DNA of 50,330 nt from an uncultured Lachnospiraceae bacterium (GCA_947086895.1 CAMUAR010000024.1:1-50330); one strand, 5' to 3'; positions 20,754 through 30,882 are shown, counted from the stretch's first letter. Numbers and translations: made by a program. The notes: generated by a model from the sequence alone, not told the origin.

Positions 20754-23700
20754 ATGCTGGATAAATACCGCCATTATTTTGATATCGACCCAGAATACTT
20801 TCCACAGGTTAATAAAGATATTATAGATAATCAACCTGACCATTGGAAGAAGTTCTACCCTCATGAAACTTTCGTTCACCTTATTAAAGATACTATCAGT
20901 ATCCTTTCTCGTAAACAAAAAGTATCTCTTTGGGTAGAAGGTGCATATGGCACAGGTAAATCCCACGCTGTGCTAACACTTAAAAAGCTTCTTGAAGCAT
21001 CAGAAGAAGATACCAAGCAGTATTTTGATAAATTTAGCGATCAACTTAGCAAAGATCTTTTTAACAGCCTTCAACAGATTAAAAATAGTCAACAGAAGAT
21101 TTTGACGGTGCATCGCTATGGTTCTTCTAATATTTATGGCGATGGAGATCTTGTTTTTGCCATTCAAGAAAGTATTTCAAGCGCCTTATCTGCTGCTGGA
21201 CTGCATGACAGCGGCAGTGCTTTAAAAGATTCTGCTATTAAATGGCTCTCACAAGAATGGGCAAAAAATGCATTTAATGAACTTATTAAAACAGAATATA
21301 CTAATATCTTTGGTGGAAATGATGTTGATACCATTATTTCTAATTTAAATACATATTCAGGTGAAGCATTAAAAGAACTTATGAGTAATATTATGCGTGT
21401 TGGTAAAGAAAAGCATTTTTCTGCTCTTACGATGGATGTCGATGATCTTGTCGAGTGGATTAAAGATGTTATTAAAGAGAATGACCTTAAAGCGATTACT
21501 TTTATTTGGGATGAATTCACAGAGTACTTCCGCAACAATATGAGAGCTTTGACAGGATTTCAAAAAATTGTTGATGTCAGTGGTAATGATCCGTTTTATA
21601 TGATTATTGTTACTCATAATGTCACCCATATTTTTCCTGAAAGCAATAAAGACTGGAAGAAAATCATGGGCAGATTTATACAACCCATCTGCAATATTGA
21701 ACTTCCTGAAAACATGGCATTTCGTCTTATGGGAGAAGCTATGGAAGAAAGCAAAGATACTGCTGTTCAAGCTGATTGGAAAGAAACATGTGATATTCTT
21801 CAGGAACGAACATACGATGCAAGAAAGCTTGTTAAAGAAAAGGCAGGAATTGGCGACGAGGAATTAAAAAAAATTCTTCCTATTCACCCTTATGCTGCGC
21901 TGTTGCTTAAGCACATATCTTCTGCTTTTGATTCGAATCAGAGAAGCATGTTTGATTTTATCAAAAATGACCGCGGTGATGAAATAAAAGGGTTCCAGTG
22001 GTTTATAGATAACTGTGGTCCTTATGACGAAAATCCGCTGTTGACTATAGATATGCTCTGGGATTTTTTTTATGAAAAAGGGAAAGAATTCCTTTCTCAT
22101 GATATTAGAGCCATTTTAGATTGCCACTCCTTTGCATCAACAAAACATCTTAACAATGAAGAACATCGTGTATTAAAAACAGTTCTTCTCTTGCAGGCAA
22201 TTTCTCAAAAAACAGGAGATCATGTTGAATTATTTATTCCAAACGAACGTAACCTGAATAATGCATTTGAAGGTTCTGATTTAGAAAATGATGAAGCATG
22301 CCGTATTGCAAATAAACTTATCCAAGAAGGTATATTATTTAAAAGACCTTTGTCGGGTGGAAAAACACAGTATTCTGCATTAATCAATTCTACAAACACA
22401 GCAGAACTTGAAAAAGAAAAAGAAAAGCAGCGTCAAAAAACAACTTCTCAGCTTTTACAGGAGATGGATATTGCATCTGCCTTCTCCTTTCGCGGCGCAT
22501 TGCATTTAAGATATGAATTTTTCTTTGTATCAAAAATAGATTTTAAGTCCAAAATAAATAGTCTGAGAGGACAAGAAGATTCTTTTGGAAACAAGATTAT
22601 TGCAGTTGCCACATTCGCAAAAGATGATTCTGAAAGCGTAGAATTAGGTAGAATGATAAAAGAAGCTGTAGCGGATGAAAGTTATCATATAATTTTCATA
22701 GACGCATCTACAACCCCATTTGGCAACGATTTTATGGAACAATATATTGAAGCGATGTCTAATTCAGTAGTAAATATTAAACAAGATCGGGGTCTTGCAG
22801 CGCAATATGAGTCTAATGCAAAAGAAATATTAAAAAAATGGTATAATAGGATTGTTGATGGAGAATTTCTTGTTTATAGTTCAGAGAAAAAGGATGGCGA
22901 GCGTGTAAATAATATTGATCAACTTTCTACATATTTAGAGGGAATTAACAGAAAAAGATATCCTGAAAGTCTTGAAACAGGAAACCCTGTCAATGCAACT
23001 ATGTGGCAAGCCTCCTCTCTTCCATTAGGTGTCGGCTGTGGCGCTAAAGAAAACGTATCTGGTCAATTTCGCTCAGGCAATGAACTAACCAAATTGGAAA
23101 ATTATATTGGTTCTGATGCATGGCAAGTTAAAGAATATTGGGTAAAAAATCCACATCTCCCAATTTCAAAAATTAAGATTGCAGTAAAAAAGCTGATTGA
23201 TGATTCCTTTGAAAAAGATGGGCAAATTTCAATTGAGAAAATTTATTCCTTTTTAAGTGATAAAAATGGCAACTACGGCTTTATGCCTTGTAACTTAACA
23301 GCTTTTGTTATGGGTTTTCTGCTCAAAGAATATATCGACGGCTCTTATAATTGGACTGACGGAATTCACAACGAGCCACTTACTCTTGATAAATTGCAGG
23401 AAATGGTAGCTGAAATAATCAAGCATCAAAATACGCCTATCCCTCGCTATAAGGATAAATTTATCAGTACAATGAAACCAGAGGAAAAAGAGTTTAATAA
23501 AGCTTCGTCCAGAATATTTGATATCCCACTGGCTCTTTGTGTTTCTGCTGAAAATACTCGTGACAGAATTCGTCAGAAAATGAAGGAATTGTCATTTCCA
23601 ATATGGGTATTAAAACATAATCTTGATGATGTAATATTTAAGACTTCTGTTGATAAGATATGTGAACTGATAGATAACTTTAGTGGAATTGCAAATAACA

Positions 23701-24956
23701 ATAATTTTGGAACAGTAAAAACGGACAAAGAGATTGCTATTACAATAGGCAAACTGTGTCTTGATTATCCTGAAATTATTGATGATATGACATTAATCGT
23801 CAATACTGATATGATTACAAAAGGTATGGATTGTTATCTACATTCTTATTCAGACGGCATATTGATTTCTCTTGCAAATGAAGTAAGGGACAATGGTCAA
23901 TATATTAATCGCCTGAGAGATAAATTTAAGGTAGATGCGGCTAACTGGGTATGGAATGTTGATACTGCTAATCAAAAAATTGATGAAGTTATTCTTGAAT
24001 ATAAGATAATTGTTGAAAGTAACAAAATTCTTCCAAAGAATACTTCGTTTGAACCAACAATCAAGGAATGGTGTGACCGTTGCAGTCTTATTCGTATTTC
24101 CTATTTGTACGCCAAGAACTACTGGAATGACCTATCTGATTTTATGGAATTGCTTTATAATATGAAAAAAACAGGATATTTGCTTGATTCTCAACGCACA
24201 ATCTTCTTAAAACAACTAACCATTCATGGAAATGCCTTTCATGAATTTTATAACAATCAAATAGAATTGTTTAGAAAAGCCTGTGCTTATGTGGTTGGAA
24301 GATTTGGTAATGATGAAGTGAATGAAATATTCAGACTATTATCTAATGATATGTTTATTATGGAAAAATCAACATATCAGGCTGCTGTTGAAAGTGCTGT
24401 TGAAAAATATGTCAACGAAAAAGGCGCAGAGAAACTCAAAAAGTTCTGGAAAGAAAAAACTGGAACAGATACTCCAAAAACATGGTCGAAGATACATCGT
24501 ACTCCTATTTTGTGTATGATTGACGACAAGGACATACAAGCTGCAAAAGATGCATTTGGTACTTTAAATAAAAAACAACCGGATTCTGCATCTGTTAATA
24601 AAGCTATGCAATTTCTTGAAAATGCAGCATTTTTTAGCAAACTTTCTGATGCTGAAGCTATTGATACTGCTTTCCGTAATATTATTATAAAATCATATAG
24701 TGTAATGCTGAATGATTTGGAAGAAGTACGTTCACACTTAGAAGAAGTTATAGCTACAGAAGTATATGACTGGTTTGGTCTGCCAGAAGTTGATAAAAAG
24801 TTGCGGGAAATGTCAGAATACAAGTATAATCAATCTGGTTGTGATAAAGCTCTCGAAAAAATAGATAATATGGATGTGGCTGATGTAAAACAGTATCTTA
24901 AAAGACTTATTCGCGACAATATGATTGTTGGTATGGAGATTATTAAAGGAAAGTAA
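20754..24956 (+). CDS. brxC: BREX ATPase BrxC/PglY-like
   Basis: A 1400-residue P-loop ATPase. Walker A GAYGTGKS is at residues 63-70 and the Walker B-like TFIWDE ends at Asp253-Glu254. Long helical and alpha/beta regions without other recognisable domains follow. Size and context match BrxC/PglY, the large ATPase common to BREX systems, thought to form a DNA-bound assembly needed for modification and defence. AAGGAGGT lies 6 nt before the ATG. It is tightly packed between brxP and pglZ. Confidence 0.88.
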   Translation: MLDKYRHYFDIDPEYFPQVNKDIIDNQPDHWKKFYPHETFVHLIKDTISILSRKQKVSLWVEGAYGTGKSHAVLTLKKLLEASEEDTKQYFDKFSDQLSKDLFNSLQQIKNSQQKILTVHRYGSSNIYGDGDLVFAIQESISSALSAAGLHDSGSALKDSAIKWLSQEWAKNAFNELIKTEYTNIFGGNDVDTIISNLNTYSGEALKELMSNIMRVGKEKHFSALTMDVDDLVEWIKDVIKENDLKAITFIWDEFTEYFRNNMRALTGFQKIVDVSGNDPFYMIIVTHNVTHIFPESNKDWKKIMGRFIQPICNIELPENMAFRLMGEAMEESKDTAVQADWKETCDILQERTYDARKLVKEKAGIGDEELKKILPIHPYAALLLKHISSAFDSNQRSMFDFIKNDRGDEIKGFQWFIDNCGPYDENPLLTIDMLWDFFYEKGKEFLSHDIRAILDCHSFASTKHLNNEEHRVLKTVLLLQAISQKTGDHVELFIPNERNLNNAFEGSDLENDEACRIANKLIQEGILFKRPLSGGKTQYSALINSTNTAELEKEKEKQRQKTTSQLLQEMDIASAFSFRGALHLRYEFFFVSKIDFKSKINSLRGQEDSFGNKIIAVATFAKDDSESVELGRMIKEAVADESYHIIFIDASTTPFGNDFMEQYIEAMSNSVVNIKQDRGLAAQYESNAKEILKKWYNRIVDGEFLVYSSEKKDGERVNNIDQLSTYLEGINRKRYPESLETGNPVNATMWQASSLPLGVGCGAKENVSGQFRSGNELTKLENYIGSDAWQVKEYWVKNPHLPISKIKIAVKKLIDDSFEKDGQISIEKIYSFLSDKNGNYGFMPCNLTAFVMGFLLKEYIDGSYNWTDGIHNEPLTLDKLQEMVAEIIKHQNTPIPRYKDKFISTMKPEEKEFNKASSRIFDIPLALCVSAENTRDRIRQKMKELSFPIWVLKHNLDDVIFKTSVDKICELIDNFSGIANNNNFGTVKTDKEIAITIGKLCLDYPEIIDDMTLIVNTDMITKGMDCYLHSYSDGILISLANEVRDNGQYINRLRDKFKVDAANWVWNVDTANQKIDEVILEYKIIVESNKILPKNTSFEPTIKEWCDRCSLIRISYLYAKNYWNDLSDFMELLYNMKKTGYLLDSQRTIFLKQLTIHGNAFHEFYNNQIELFRKACAYVVGRFGNDEVNEIFRLLSNDMFIMEKSTYQAAVESAVEKYVNEKGAEKLKKFWKEKTGTDTPKTWSKIHRTPILCMIDDKDIQAAKDAFGTLNKKQPDSASVNKAMQFLENAAFFSKLSDAEAIDTAFRNIIIKSYSVMLNDLEEVRSHLEEVIATEVYDWFGLPEVDKKLREMSEYKYNQSGCDKALEKIDNMDVADVKQYLKRLIRDNMIVGMEIIKGK

Positions 24957-24969
24957 GGTAATTCAAGAT

Positions 24970-27258
24970 ATGAAACTTGAAGAATGTATAAAGCGAATAG
25001 ATAAATATATGCAATCCTGTGATAATCACCCTCGACTTGTTAATGTTCAAAACTATGAAGATATGAATGCTATATGTTCACATTTCAGAGTAGGAAAAAC
25101 CGTATTTAAAGATGTTGCTAATTATGCAAACTTTGATGAAAATCCATCCGAATCGGCACTTTTTAATGATTTTGCCAATATCAAAGGTAACATTTTTATC
25201 ACAGGATTTACAACCTTTTATAAACTATTAGGAGAACAGAAGTTAAAAGAACTATTAAAAAAATTGGTTTCTTTTACTGGTATAAATACTCATATAATAG
25301 TAATGTGTTATCAATGTAATAAACAACTTAATTTCGAAGATGCTCGTTATCGTAATTGGGTGTATCTCGTTGATGGATATACAAGTAACAAAACTGACAT
25401 TGTTTTTTGCGTTCCTTCAACATCAATATTAGATAGATGCACTATTGTAAATGGGATACAAAATATTGCATCTTTTATTGAACAGAACTCTCAGTCGTGC
25501 TTATATGTAAAAACAAACAAAAATAAAACGGAGTATCCTTATACGCTTATTGATATTTCAGAACAATTAAATGCTTACAACCTGCTTTGTAATATTGATC
25601 CTATAACAAAAAAACTTTCAGAATCTTATGGCGAAATAAGCCAATGGGAGTATGCATTAAATACAATCAAAGATGCATCTTCATGGCTTGGTTACGCTAC
25701 AAAGATGTTTGGAGGGGTCAATATTCTTGACTTGTCTTTAACAAAATGGAAAACTTATGACAACGCTAAAAAATGGATGTTTTTCATTTTGCTTAAGTTG
25801 TTTGGTTCTCCTAACTGTGGATATTTAAATATTGTTGCAGATCGTTCGTTTTCTCCTGATGATATCATAAAAATGATATATCAAGAAATACTTGAATTGC
25901 CTCATTCTGCAATTGACTTCTGGGAACATTATAATGAACGAAAGAATTTAATTCAGCTTATTGGAAAATCAGATATTCAAATATCTAATTATTGTGACTG
26001 GGTACTTCAAAAAGGTAAAAATGCAATATATTATTTAACTAATATGTCAACAAAGGAAATCAACATGATTTTCCAAATGTTAAATGACTATCGAGAAGAA
26101 TTTTCAAAGAATGAAATTATGGAAATTCTCAAACATATTTATCCTGATTTGTACCAGTATTTACAACCATATGATTACAAAAATCAGTTACTTAATCAAT
26201 ACTTTGATGCGTATAAATATCAGAAGGTCATGAACTACGTAAATCCTGATTTTCTTGCACTTGTGGAAGAACAGGCAAAAAATAGAGATTATAACCGCTT
26301 CTTGCCCGCGCGCAGTGAAAAAATTGAATCCATCGAGATGACGAAAACTATCGTATACTTTATTGATGCAATGGGTGTAGAATATTTGTCTTTTATCATG
26401 GCACAATGCAGAAAATATAACTTAATGGTTTATACAACATTATGCCACTGTGAAATTCCTTCTATCACTTGCAAAAATAAAGATTTTGTTGAAGTTTTTG
26501 AAAATCATGGAGCTACTTTTGCGAAAGACCGAAACGGAATAAAGGCATTAGATGAAATCAAACACCATGGTGAAGAAGATTTTGACTATACTAACAACAA
26601 ATTACCCACATATATTGCCAAAGAATTACAGATAATCTCAGATATTATTGAGAAAGCTGTATCTAAACTACAACTGTTTGATCGAATTGTATTAATCTCG
26701 GATCATGGTGCAAGTAGATTGTCAGTAATAAGCAAACAAGAAAACAAACATCAAATGTCAACAAAGGGTATTCATTCAGGAAGATGTTGCCCAAAATCTG
26801 AAAGTGATGTACCACCTGATTGCGCAATTGATGGAGAAGATTTTTGGGTTCTTGCTAATTATGACCGCTTCAAAGGTGGGCGAGCTGGTAATGTTGAAGT
26901 ACATGGTGGTGCAACTCTTGAAGAAGTCGTTATTCCAATTATCGAAATCACTAAGTCCGCCATTGAATATGAATTTAAGCTACTTACAAAAGATATTACA
27001 TTCAGCAGAAGAAAAAAAGATGCTCAAATTAAGATTTTTTCAAAAACAAAAATTGATAATATCGCTGTTCGGATTTCCAGAATAGATGAAATAATTTCAT
27101 CTGTTTCAATAGATGGTCATAATTTCATTGTCAATATTTCTGAATTAAAAGCATCTGGCACATATTCTGTTGATATTTATTTACAGAATAACTTAATAAA
27201 AGGTGGTCTTAAATTCCGAGCTGACAACAGTGATTTTAAAGAGAAAAATTTATTATAG
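24970..27258 (+). CDS. pglZ: BREX type 4 phosphatase-domain protein PglZ
   Basis: A 762-residue protein with a C-terminal PglZ domain of the alkaline-phosphatase superfamily. The metal-binding strand IVYFIDAMG (Asp about 466) and the second motif LISDHGASR (Asp578, His579) are visible, followed by VEVHGGATLEEVVIPI, typical of PglZ. PglZ is the signature BREX component; related proteins have shown nuclease activity. The ATG at 24970 is chosen because the longer frame overlaps brxC and begins with TTG; the ribosome site AAGG is weak and 12 nt away, so coupling to brxC is likely. Confidence 0.9.
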   Translation: MKLEECIKRIDKYMQSCDNHPRLVNVQNYEDMNAICSHFRVGKTVFKDVANYANFDENPSESALFNDFANIKGNIFITGFTTFYKLLGEQKLKELLKKLVSFTGINTHIIVMCYQCNKQLNFEDARYRNWVYLVDGYTSNKTDIVFCVPSTSILDRCTIVNGIQNIASFIEQNSQSCLYVKTNKNKTEYPYTLIDISEQLNAYNLLCNIDPITKKLSESYGEISQWEYALNTIKDASSWLGYATKMFGGVNILDLSLTKWKTYDNAKKWMFFILLKLFGSPNCGYLNIVADRSFSPDDIIKMIYQEILELPHSAIDFWEHYNERKNLIQLIGKSDIQISNYCDWVLQKGKNAIYYLTNMSTKEINMIFQMLNDYREEFSKNEIMEILKHIYPDLYQYLQPYDYKNQLLNQYFDAYKYQKVMNYVNPDFLALVEEQAKNRDYNRFLPARSEKIESIEMTKTIVYFIDAMGVEYLSFIMAQCRKYNLMVYTTLCHCEIPSITCKNKDFVEVFENHGATFAKDRNGIKALDEIKHHGEEDFDYTNNKLPTYIAKELQIISDIIEKAVSKLQLFDRIVLISDHGASRLSVISKQENKHQMSTKGIHSGRCCPKSESDVPPDCAIDGEDFWVLANYDRFKGGRAGNVEVHGGATLEEVVIPIIEITKSAIEYEFKLLTKDITFSRRKKDAQIKIFSKTKIDNIAVRISRIDEIISSVSIDGHNFIVNISELKASGTYSVDIYLQNNLIKGGLKFRADNSDFKEKNLL

Positions 27259-27269
27259 GAGGTATTTAA

Positions 27270-28721
27270 TTGACCGATAAATTAAGAGATCATTTTGATG
27301 AAATGGTTGTATATAAAGATCTCAAAGAAATGAGTTTTTTAAAGACACTTAAGTTGCCATCATTTTTACGTGACTGGGTATTAAAGATGTTTGAAGATGA
27401 ATGTGGTAGTTTTGATACAAAAGAACTTCTTCAATTTGTCAACACTTATATGCCTCGTAAAGACGACTGGATTTGTATAAAAGAACGAATCATTACTGGA
27501 TTTGAACATGTTAAATTGCTTACAAAAATTACAATTGATATTAGCATCAAAACAGGAGAAGTCTCTTTCTCTCTTCCAGAATTCGGCTTAGAAAGCAAAG
27601 AAACGATTATCGAATCTCATATATGGGATAATGTTAAAGATGAATTAGTAAAAGGTACAGATATCTGGGGAGTTATTGAATTAGGATATCGTTTTCCAGA
27701 TGACACTGTCAAACCAAAGATTCCAGGTAAAATTAAACTAACCGACTTTAAAAGTTTTTGTCCTTACGATACAGATTTAAATTTTTATAAAGATGTAAGA
27801 TCTGAATTTAATATTTCTGAATGGATAGATATCTTACTTGGTGCAATTGATTATAGTGCTGCCGGATATAAAAATGAACATGATAAACTTGCAATGCTTA
27901 TGCGATTACTTCCTTTTATTGAAAAAAATCTTAATATCATAGAACTAGCCCCGAAAGGTACTGGTAAATCTTATGTATTTGGAAATGTTAGTAAATATGG
28001 TTTATTAATAGATGGAGGAAAAGTGTCACGTGCCAAAATGTTCTATGATAATCAGCGAAGAACACCAGGTTTTATCGTAGGTCATGATTATGTGGCAATT
28101 GATGAAGTAAAACTTGTACAATTTGGTGATGTCAATGAAATGCGTTCTGCTATGCAAGGTTATATGGAAAGAGGCAGATGCGATGTCAATGGTCATGAAA
28201 TTGTTTCTGATGCAGGAGTAGTATTCTTAGGTAATATAGAAGCTGATAATATGGATGAATATCAAAATATGCTTACTGAACTTCCTTCTTTGTTTAAAGA
28301 AAGTGCTCTTGTTGATAGAATGCATGGATTCATCAAAGGATGGAACATCCCACCAATGCAACCCAATTTAAAAATATCGGGCTGGGCATTAAATACAGAA
28401 TACTTTTGTACAGTTCTTCATCTTCTGCGGGATGATATCAGCTATCGTGCAATTGTTGATCAAGTTGTTGAGGTATCGGATGGCGCATATGAAAGACATG
28501 TAGAGGCAGTAAAGCGATTAACAACTGCATATCTAAAGTTGTTATTTCCGAATGTTCGTTCAGCAACGGATATTGATAAGCAGTTGTTTTTAAATTATTG
28601 TTTGCGTCCTGCTATAAAAATGAGAACTATCATACAGCGGCAATTAGAAATACTTGATCCAAAAGAATATAGAAAAGACAACAAACAAATGCCTATTTTT
28701 AGTCTTAGAAAGGATTTTTAA
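27270..28721 (+). CDS. brxL: BREX AAA+ protein BrxL, short form
   Basis: A 483-residue AAA+ ATPase of the BrxL family. Walker A is PKGTGKS (Lys233), Walker B is YVAIDE (Asp278, Glu279) and a sensor-type Asn lies near 322. The long BrxL form of about 680 residues adds a C-terminal Lon-protease-like domain; here the protein ends after the AAA+ lid, as in the short family of about 470 residues. Translation starts at TTG with AGGAGGT 7 nt upstream. BrxL is a DNA-binding ring important for phage restriction in BREX type 1. The stop overlaps the next start as TAATG. Confidence 0.88.
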   Translation: MTDKLRDHFDEMVVYKDLKEMSFLKTLKLPSFLRDWVLKMFEDECGSFDTKELLQFVNTYMPRKDDWICIKERIITGFEHVKLLTKITIDISIKTGEVSFSLPEFGLESKETIIESHIWDNVKDELVKGTDIWGVIELGYRFPDDTVKPKIPGKIKLTDFKSFCPYDTDLNFYKDVRSEFNISEWIDILLGAIDYSAAGYKNEHDKLAMLMRLLPFIEKNLNIIELAPKGTGKSYVFGNVSKYGLLIDGGKVSRAKMFYDNQRRTPGFIVGHDYVAIDEVKLVQFGDVNEMRSAMQGYMERGRCDVNGHEIVSDAGVVFLGNIEADNMDEYQNMLTELPSLFKESALVDRMHGFIKGWNIPPMQPNLKISGWALNTEYFCTVLHLLRDDISYRAIVDQVVEVSDGAYERHVEAVKRLTTAYLKLLFPNVRSATDIDKQLFLNYCLRPAIKMRTIIQRQLEILDPKEYRKDNKQMPIFSLRKDF

Positions 28722-28918
28722 TGAAAATTTTATGCATAAGTTGTGATTTGTATAATCTTGATAAAAATACAATCGGAATAAATAAAAAACTATTAGGCGA
28801 AAGAGTAAATAAATTTTATTGTTTAGACTGTCTGGCAGGATATTTAGATACCAGTATCGAGGATTTGCTTGAAAAAATCGAGGAATTCAAGGAAGAAGGA
28901 TGCAAATTATTTGAATAA
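28721..28918 (+). CDS. CxxC mini-protein
   Basis: A 65-residue protein with two CxxC pairs (CISC near residue 5, CLDC near 35) and an acidic helical tail (IEDLLEKIEEFKEE). The cysteines could hold zinc or an Fe-S cluster, or carry persulfide. The ATG overlaps the brxL stop by one base, giving translational coupling, and the cysteine desulfurase begins 14 nt later. This placement suggests a sulfur relay or metal-site role in the BREX operon. I do not recognise the family. Confidence 0.7.
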   Translation: MKILCISCDLYNLDKNTIGINKKLLGERVNKFYCLDCLAGYLDTSIEDLLEKIEEFKEEGCKLFE

Positions 28919-28932
28919 GGTTGGTGTGTTTC

Positions 28933-30060
28933 ATGATTTATGCAGATAATGCCGCGACAACAAAATTAGATATAGATGCCTTCGAGGCTATGAAACCTTT
29001 CTTGTTCGAAAATTATGGAAATGCATCACAACCATATTCATTTTCCAGGATATCAAGAAAAGCATTACGAGAGGCTAGACAATCCATCGCCAATTGTATT
29101 AATGCCGACCCAGATGAAATTTACTTTACCTCAGGAGGAACTGAAAGTGATAACTGGGCTATTAAAGGTTGTATGAAATCGAGCAGTGTTTATCGGTCAA
29201 TTATAACATCGGAATTTGAACATCATGCAATCTTAAATGCATGTAAATGCATGGAATCTTATGGATATCCAGTTACTTATCTTCCTCCTTCTAAAGATGG
29301 ATTTATTACCCCTGAAATTCTTGATAGCATTATTACTAATGAGGCAAGTCTTGTTTCTATTATGATGGTGAATAATGAGATTGGTACCATTCAACCAATA
29401 AAAAAATTGTGCGAAGTTACACACCAACATAAAGGATTATTTCATACTGACGCTGTACAAGCAGCTGGGCATATTAGTGTAGATGTGAATGATTTAAATA
29501 TAGATATGTTATCTTGCTCAGCGCATAAGTTTAATGGACCTAAAGGAGTGGGATTTCTTTATATAAAAAAGGGCATTAAAATACTTCCCTATATGGAAGG
29601 TGGAATGCAAGAATTTGGTATGCGTGCAGGAACAGAAAATGTTGCTTCTATTGTTGGAATGGCTGTTGCATTGACAAATAATGTTGCCACTATACATGAT
29701 AATAAAAAGTATTTGGACAGACTAGAACAAACTATATTGAAACAACTATACGCAAACGGCATAGATTTTATTCGAAATGGTGCAAAACCATACGTTCCAG
29801 GTAATCTTAGTCTATCTTTCAAAGGATTTGAAGGAGAAATGCTTCTACATCGGTTGGATTTGATGGGAATTATGGTATCAACTGGATCTGCGTGTGATAG
29901 TAAAAATACGCAAATTTCTCATGTATTAAAAGCAATTAAAACAGATGAAAGATATGCATTAGGTACAATTCGCATTTCTCTTGGACGAGATAATACAAAT
30001 GATGAAGCTATAAAAATTGCAGATGCCTTAATTAGCATTGTGAAAAAAAATAATTATTAA
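28933..30060 (+). CDS. Cysteine desulfurase (NifS/IscS/DndA type)
   Basis: A 375-residue PLP-dependent enzyme that removes sulfur from L-cysteine and holds it as a persulfide. The PLP lysine lies in SAHKFNGPKG, the pyridoxal-contacting His in FEHHAIL, and the persulfide cysteine in STGSACDSK. The ATG at 28933 gives the family start MIYADNAATT; the upstream TTG frame adds four unlikely residues. It is the last gene of the BREX operon, directly after the CxxC protein. DndA and SspA play this role for DNA phosphorothioation, so it probably feeds BrxP, though a housekeeping Fe-S role is possible. Confidence 0.9.
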   Translation: MIYADNAATTKLDIDAFEAMKPFLFENYGNASQPYSFSRISRKALREARQSIANCINADPDEIYFTSGGTESDNWAIKGCMKSSSVYRSIITSEFEHHAILNACKCMESYGYPVTYLPPSKDGFITPEILDSIITNEASLVSIMMVNNEIGTIQPIKKLCEVTHQHKGLFHTDAVQAAGHISVDVNDLNIDMLSCSAHKFNGPKGVGFLYIKKGIKILPYMEGGMQEFGMRAGTENVASIVGMAVALTNNVATIHDNKKYLDRLEQTILKQLYANGIDFIRNGAKPYVPGNLSLSFKGFEGEMLLHRLDLMGIMVSTGSACDSKNTQISHVLKAIKTDERYALGTIRISLGRDNTNDEAIKIADALISIVKKNNY

Positions 30061-30162
30061 ACTTGCAATCTCTTCCGAAGTTTTCAACATTCTACTTATT
30101 TTTTATTATATATAATCTTGATGCAATTAAAAACTAATCTCGTCTTTTCTCCCACATACAGA

Positions 30163-30190
30163 CAGCCGGACATGAATCCATGCCCGGCTG
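30163..30190. terminator. Stem-loop between convergent genes
   Basis: CAGCCGGACATG and CATGCCCGGCTG form a 12-bp stem with one mismatch and a 4-nt loop. It lies between the desulfurase (plus) and cheW (minus). Neither side has a long T run, so it is only a likely transcript boundary. Confidence 0.5.
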
Positions 30191-30231
30191 CCGTTTGCCC
30201 TATATATTTAGCATACCCAATAAATCCTTAT

Positions 30232-30882
30232 TTATTCTTCTGCTTCTTTATTTTTTTCTGCTGCTTCTTGTATTTCGTTCTCTTCCCGCATTTCTTCCAT
30301 ATTTTTATTTTTCTCAGCGTTTTCTTTTGCTGCTTTTTCCTTCTCTTTTCTTTTTCTCTCTTCTTCTTTTTTCTTTTGCTCTTCCTTTTTCTTTTGCTCT
30401 TCCTTTTTCTTTTCTTCGGCTCTCTCATTTTCTTCTGCAAATTCTTTTACAGCTTCTGCTTCCTGCTCACTTAAAATATGTGGAATATCCAACAGAACAA
30501 CAAGACGATCTTTCTGATTTGCAACTCCCATCGCGTAACTGGTTTCCCTTGTTTTCACAATCACAGGCATCGCGCATATAGATTCTTCCTCAATCGCTAT
30601 AATTCCCGAAACTGAATCTACTTTATATCCAACCTGCATATTGTTGCACTTTGTCACAAGAAGCTGTGTTCCTTCTGTTACTTCCACTTCTGGCATACGA
30701 AATTTCTTTCTCAAACTGTATACCGGAATTACATCGCCGCGCAGATTTAAAATACCAATAATGCAAGCTGGTGCATTTGGGATCGGGACAACTCTTGTAT
30801 ACCCGCTGATTGTTGTTACCAGCGAAATGTCCATTCCATATTCTTCATTTCCTAACTTGAAAATCACCTGTTTTGTTGCCAT
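30232..30882 (-). CDS. cheW: CheW-like protein with a charged coiled-coil tail
   Basis: A 216-residue protein. Residues 1-140 form a CheW domain (VIFKLGNEEYGMDI, IIGILNLRGDVIPVYSL, VGYKVDSVSGI), the adaptor joining chemoreceptors to CheA. Residues about 145-216 are almost entirely Lys, Glu, Ala and Arg with KKKEEQ repeats, a predicted single alpha helix or coiled coil. Ordinary CheW proteins end near residue 150-165, so this tail is unusual. It lies 46 nt downstream of prfB on the same strand. Confidence 0.85.
   Translation of the reverse strand: MATKQVIFKLGNEEYGMDISLVTTISGYTRVVPIPNAPACIIGILNLRGDVIPVYSLRKKFRMPEVEVTEGTQLLVTKCNNMQVGYKVDSVSGIIAIEEESICAMPVIVKTRETSYAMGVANQKDRLVVLLDIPHILSEQEAEAVKEFAEENERAEEKKKEEQKKKEEQKKKEEERKRKEKEKAAKENAEKNKNMEEMREENEIQEAAEKNKEAEE

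Noticed and set aside
16260..30060. Classical Dnd or Ssp phosphorothioation locus, or BREX type 1
   Set aside because: No DndD/DndE or SspB-type genes and no PglX methyltransferase; PglZ, BrxC and BrxL with BrxP fit BREX type 4.
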